Shown here: in pieces, positions 62,363-64,000 of the stretch
How positions within the stretch are numbered: the first letter of the stretch is position 1
Layout: every line of letters begins with the position of its first letter
Assembly (NCBI RefSeq): GCF_006439055.1
Contig: NZ_RCZC01000002.1
Location: forward strand, 1-64,000
DNA from: Sphingomonas glacialis
GTDB lineage: Bacteria > Pseudomonadota > Alphaproteobacteria > Sphingomonadales > Sphingomonadaceae
Direction: 5' to 3'
Length of the DNA: 64,000 bases
Position numbers and translations under genes: made by a program
Notes under the pieces: generated by a model
What the model was told of the DNA's origin: nothing
What the model saw: only the letters and a program-made list of their open reading frames with translations
The model's database searches: none

Positions 62363-62554
62363 TCAGTTTGACGGGCCCCGCTGCGCCTTGAGGGCATCGA
62401 GCTCGGCCTGTTGCTCGGCGATGCGGTCCGAAGCGCGCTCCTCGTCATTCCCGCCCGAATAGGCAGCGGCCTGCTCGACCAGCGTGCGAAGATTCTCTTC
62501 GATGTCGGCAATCCGTTGGTCGAGTTCGGTCGGCGTTAGGTCGGTGTTGGACAC
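62363..62554 (-). CDS. 63-residue hypothetical coiled-coil protein
   Basis: A GTG at 62554 with a strong AGGAGA site opens a 63-codon frame. The product is acidic, with two helical heptad-like stretches (ELDQRIADIEENLRTLVEQA and RIAEQQAELDALKAQRG). The base use matches the surrounding genes. No family recognised; it lies between the flavoprotein and the sensor kinase. Confidence 0.7.
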   Translation of the reverse strand: MSNTDLTPTELDQRIADIEENLRTLVEQAAAYSGGNDEERASDRIAEQQAELDALKAQRGPSN

Positions 62555-62656
62555 GCTGTATCTCCTGAAAGCTAGATCCGGGTCTGAACGCGCCCCGCAC
62601 TCTGCACAAGCATCCCCTCGGATGATTGTGCCGCCCGCCCGCCTTTCGAGCGCGGA

Positions 62657-64000
62657 TTACCCCGAGCGAAGTAAGCGCAGTCCCTTCTGCCACATCCTGG
62701 CGGCGAACGAGCGGTCGAATCCGAATGCCTTGGGGGCCGGTACGACGAGCGTCACCTCGGCGCCACCCGCCGGCGCGTTGTCGAAGATCAGCTCCGCGCC
62801 AAGGGTGCGGGCGCGTTCGCGCATGCCGACCAGGCCGAAATGACCATCGCGCATGCCCGTGCGCAGGACGAGCGGGTCGAAGCCGATGCCATCGTCGCGC
62901 AGCCTGATGACGAGCGCCTCGGCACGATACTGTATCGTCACGTCCACTTTCGTGGCCGCCGCATGACGCGCGATGTTGATCACCGCCTCGTTTGCGATGC
63001 CGGCGATCTCGTCAGCCGCGGCAGGGGTCAGCAAACGGGGCTCGCCGTACACGGTGACAGAATGGAAGGGCGGCCCGCCGTGTTGCGGCGTGCGCACGAT
63101 CTCGGTGAGGAGCGTTTCGGCGTCGCCATTGATTTCGGGCGGGCGCAGCGCCCTGACCCGGTCGCGCCCCTGCGCAATGACGTCCTCCGCACCGTCGAGC
63201 GCCGCCTCCAGCGTCTTTCGTTCGGGCAGGTCGGGCGGCATGCTGATCGTGGCGTGCTGAAAGCGCAGGATCAGGCCGGTGACCGACTGGAGCAGCGTAT
63301 CGTGGAGTTCGCGGGCGATGCGCTCGCGTTCATCGTGGCGCACGGCCATGTTGGCGCGCACCTGCGCCGAGACCGCGCGGATGCGAACCCGGTACGCGAG
63401 CCAAAGGAGTGCCACGACGAGAACTCCGCAGAGAATGCGAAACGGCACGCTTTGCACGAAGGTCGGCCGGATCTCGAAGTCGAGCGTCGCCCCGCGTCGG
63501 TTCCAGACGCCGGCTTCGTTCCCGGCGATCACCTGGAACTGGTATTTGCCGGGTCCGAGGTTGGTGTAGTTGGTCGCGCGGCGCGTGCCCGGGTCGACCC
63601 AGTCGGTATCCACGCCGCTGAGCCGGTAGCGGAACTGGACGCGCTCAGGCGCCGAGAGGCTTGCGGCGGCGTAGGCGATGCGGATCGATCGCGTGCCGGG
63701 CGGCAGGATCAGCGCCGAGGGATCCCGGAAGGTCCGTGCGCCGGCCGCAAGGCTGCGGATCGACACCGGAGGCGCCCCTGCGCTTTCGTAGACCGCCGCC
63801 GGATCAATGCCGGCCAAGCCCGCTGACGTGGCGAACCAGATGCGGCCGTCGCCGCCGACGGCTGCCTGCATCCCGACGAACCCGCGGCGCTGGGGACTGC
63901 CGAACAGGCCGTCGCGGAAGTCGAACAGCCTGGTCCGCACCGGCTGCCCCGGCGCGTCAAAGGCCCTGTTCAACAGGTTGGAGGCGATCCGTACGACCCC
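62657..64000 (-). CDS. sensor histidine kinase with Y_Y_Y and two-component propeller parts (cut by window edge)
   Basis: The 447 residues present are the C-terminal end of a larger kinase; the frame is open to the right edge. They include a beta-propeller segment (VGGDGRIWFATSAGLAGIDP), a Y_Y_Y domain (IRIAYAAASLSAPERVQFRY, RLSGVDTDWVDPGTRR, then NYTNLGPGKYQFQV), one membrane span (about RILCGVLVVALLWLAYRVRI), a HisKA_3 dimerisation domain with phospho-His in ERIARELHDTLLQSVTGLIL, and a HATPase (ANEAVINIARHAAATKVDVT, RDDGIGFDP, GHFGLVGMRERA). Such kinases sense an extracellular signal through the propeller and phosphorylate a LuxR-type regulator, not present here. Confidence 0.9.
   Translation of the reverse strand, partial: GVVRIASNLLNRAFDAPGQPVRTRLFDFRDGLFGSPQRRGFVGMQAAVGGDGRIWFATSAGLAGIDPAAVYESAGAPPVSIRSLAAGARTFRDPSALILPPGTRSIRIAYAAASLSAPERVQFRYRLSGVDTDWVDPGTRRATNYTNLGPGKYQFQVIAGNEAGVWNRRGATLDFEIRPTFVQSVPFRILCGVLVVALLWLAYRVRIRAVSAQVRANMAVRHDERERIARELHDTLLQSVTGLILRFQHATISMPPDLPERKTLEAALDGAEDVIAQGRDRVRALRPPEINGDAETLLTEIVRTPQHGGPPFHSVTVYGEPRLLTPAAADEIAGIANEAVINIARHAAATKVDVTIQYRAEALVIRLRDDGIGFDPLVLRTGMRDGHFGLVGMRERARTLGAELIFDNAPAGGAEVTLVVPAPKAFGFDRSFAARMWQKGLRLLRSG

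Overview
The window is high-GC DNA from an alphaproteobacterium, most likely a Sphingomonas-type sphingomonad. That placement is inferred from the very large TonB-dependent receptors, FerA/FerB/FerC-like hydroxycinnamate genes, a mannonate dehydratase of the Novosphingobium type, xyl-box-like operators and overall codon use. No rRNA, tRNA or CRISPR array was recognised. Both edges cut genes: an IS110-type transposase on the left and a sensor kinase on the right.

Layout. (1) 1-2802 is mobile and accessory DNA: the IS110 fragment, two small genes (a lipoprotein and a DUF6188-like protein) between copies of a 95-bp repeat, and a complete IS701-family element with perfect CTAG target duplications. 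(2) 2932-6768 is a large YadA-type trimeric autotransporter adhesin with a 636-bp internal period. (3) 8238-21107 is a glucuronoxylan side-chain locus: SGNH esterase, hexuronate transporter, mannonate dehydratase, GH67 and GH115 alpha-glucuronidases, a large TonB receptor and an FCD-type regulator. Two sequences close to the Xanthomonas xyl-box lie in its control regions. (4) 21406-23126 holds a tiny membrane protein and a phospholipase D. (5) 23317-42864 is a roughly 19.5-kb aromatic catabolic island. It combines a quinate/shikimate arm (3-dehydroshikimate dehydratase, shikimate/quinate dehydrogenase, transporter, beta-propeller) with a hydroxycinnamate arm (FerA-like CoA ligase, FerB-like hydratase-lyase, vanillin-type aldehyde dehydrogenase, aromatic-acid transporter, MarR regulator). 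It also has two exported esterases, a TonB receptor and two DUF3237 proteins. Read together it looks like a pathway for chlorogenate-type esters, where both halves converge on protocatechuate or vanillate. A TetR regulator and two copies of a GTACGAA-N4-TTCGTAC-type palindrome tie the first half together.

(6) 43297-48162 is a mixed region: an inositol-monophosphatase pseudogene, an XRE regulator divergent from an SDR, an AraC regulator and two overlapping SnoaL-like genes. (7) 48150-55879 is signalling: a kinase remnant next to a FixJ-type regulator, a GGDEF-EAL protein and a 1221-residue MASE1/PAS hybrid kinase. (8) 55966-57825 has a decayed otsB directly before an intact otsA. (9) 57967-64000 has a nitroreductase, a tyrosine-recombinase remnant, a porin, a cNMP-binding thioredoxin-reductase-like flavoprotein, a 63-residue protein and the truncated sensor kinase.

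All functions are inferred from reading the translated sequences; no database search was run.
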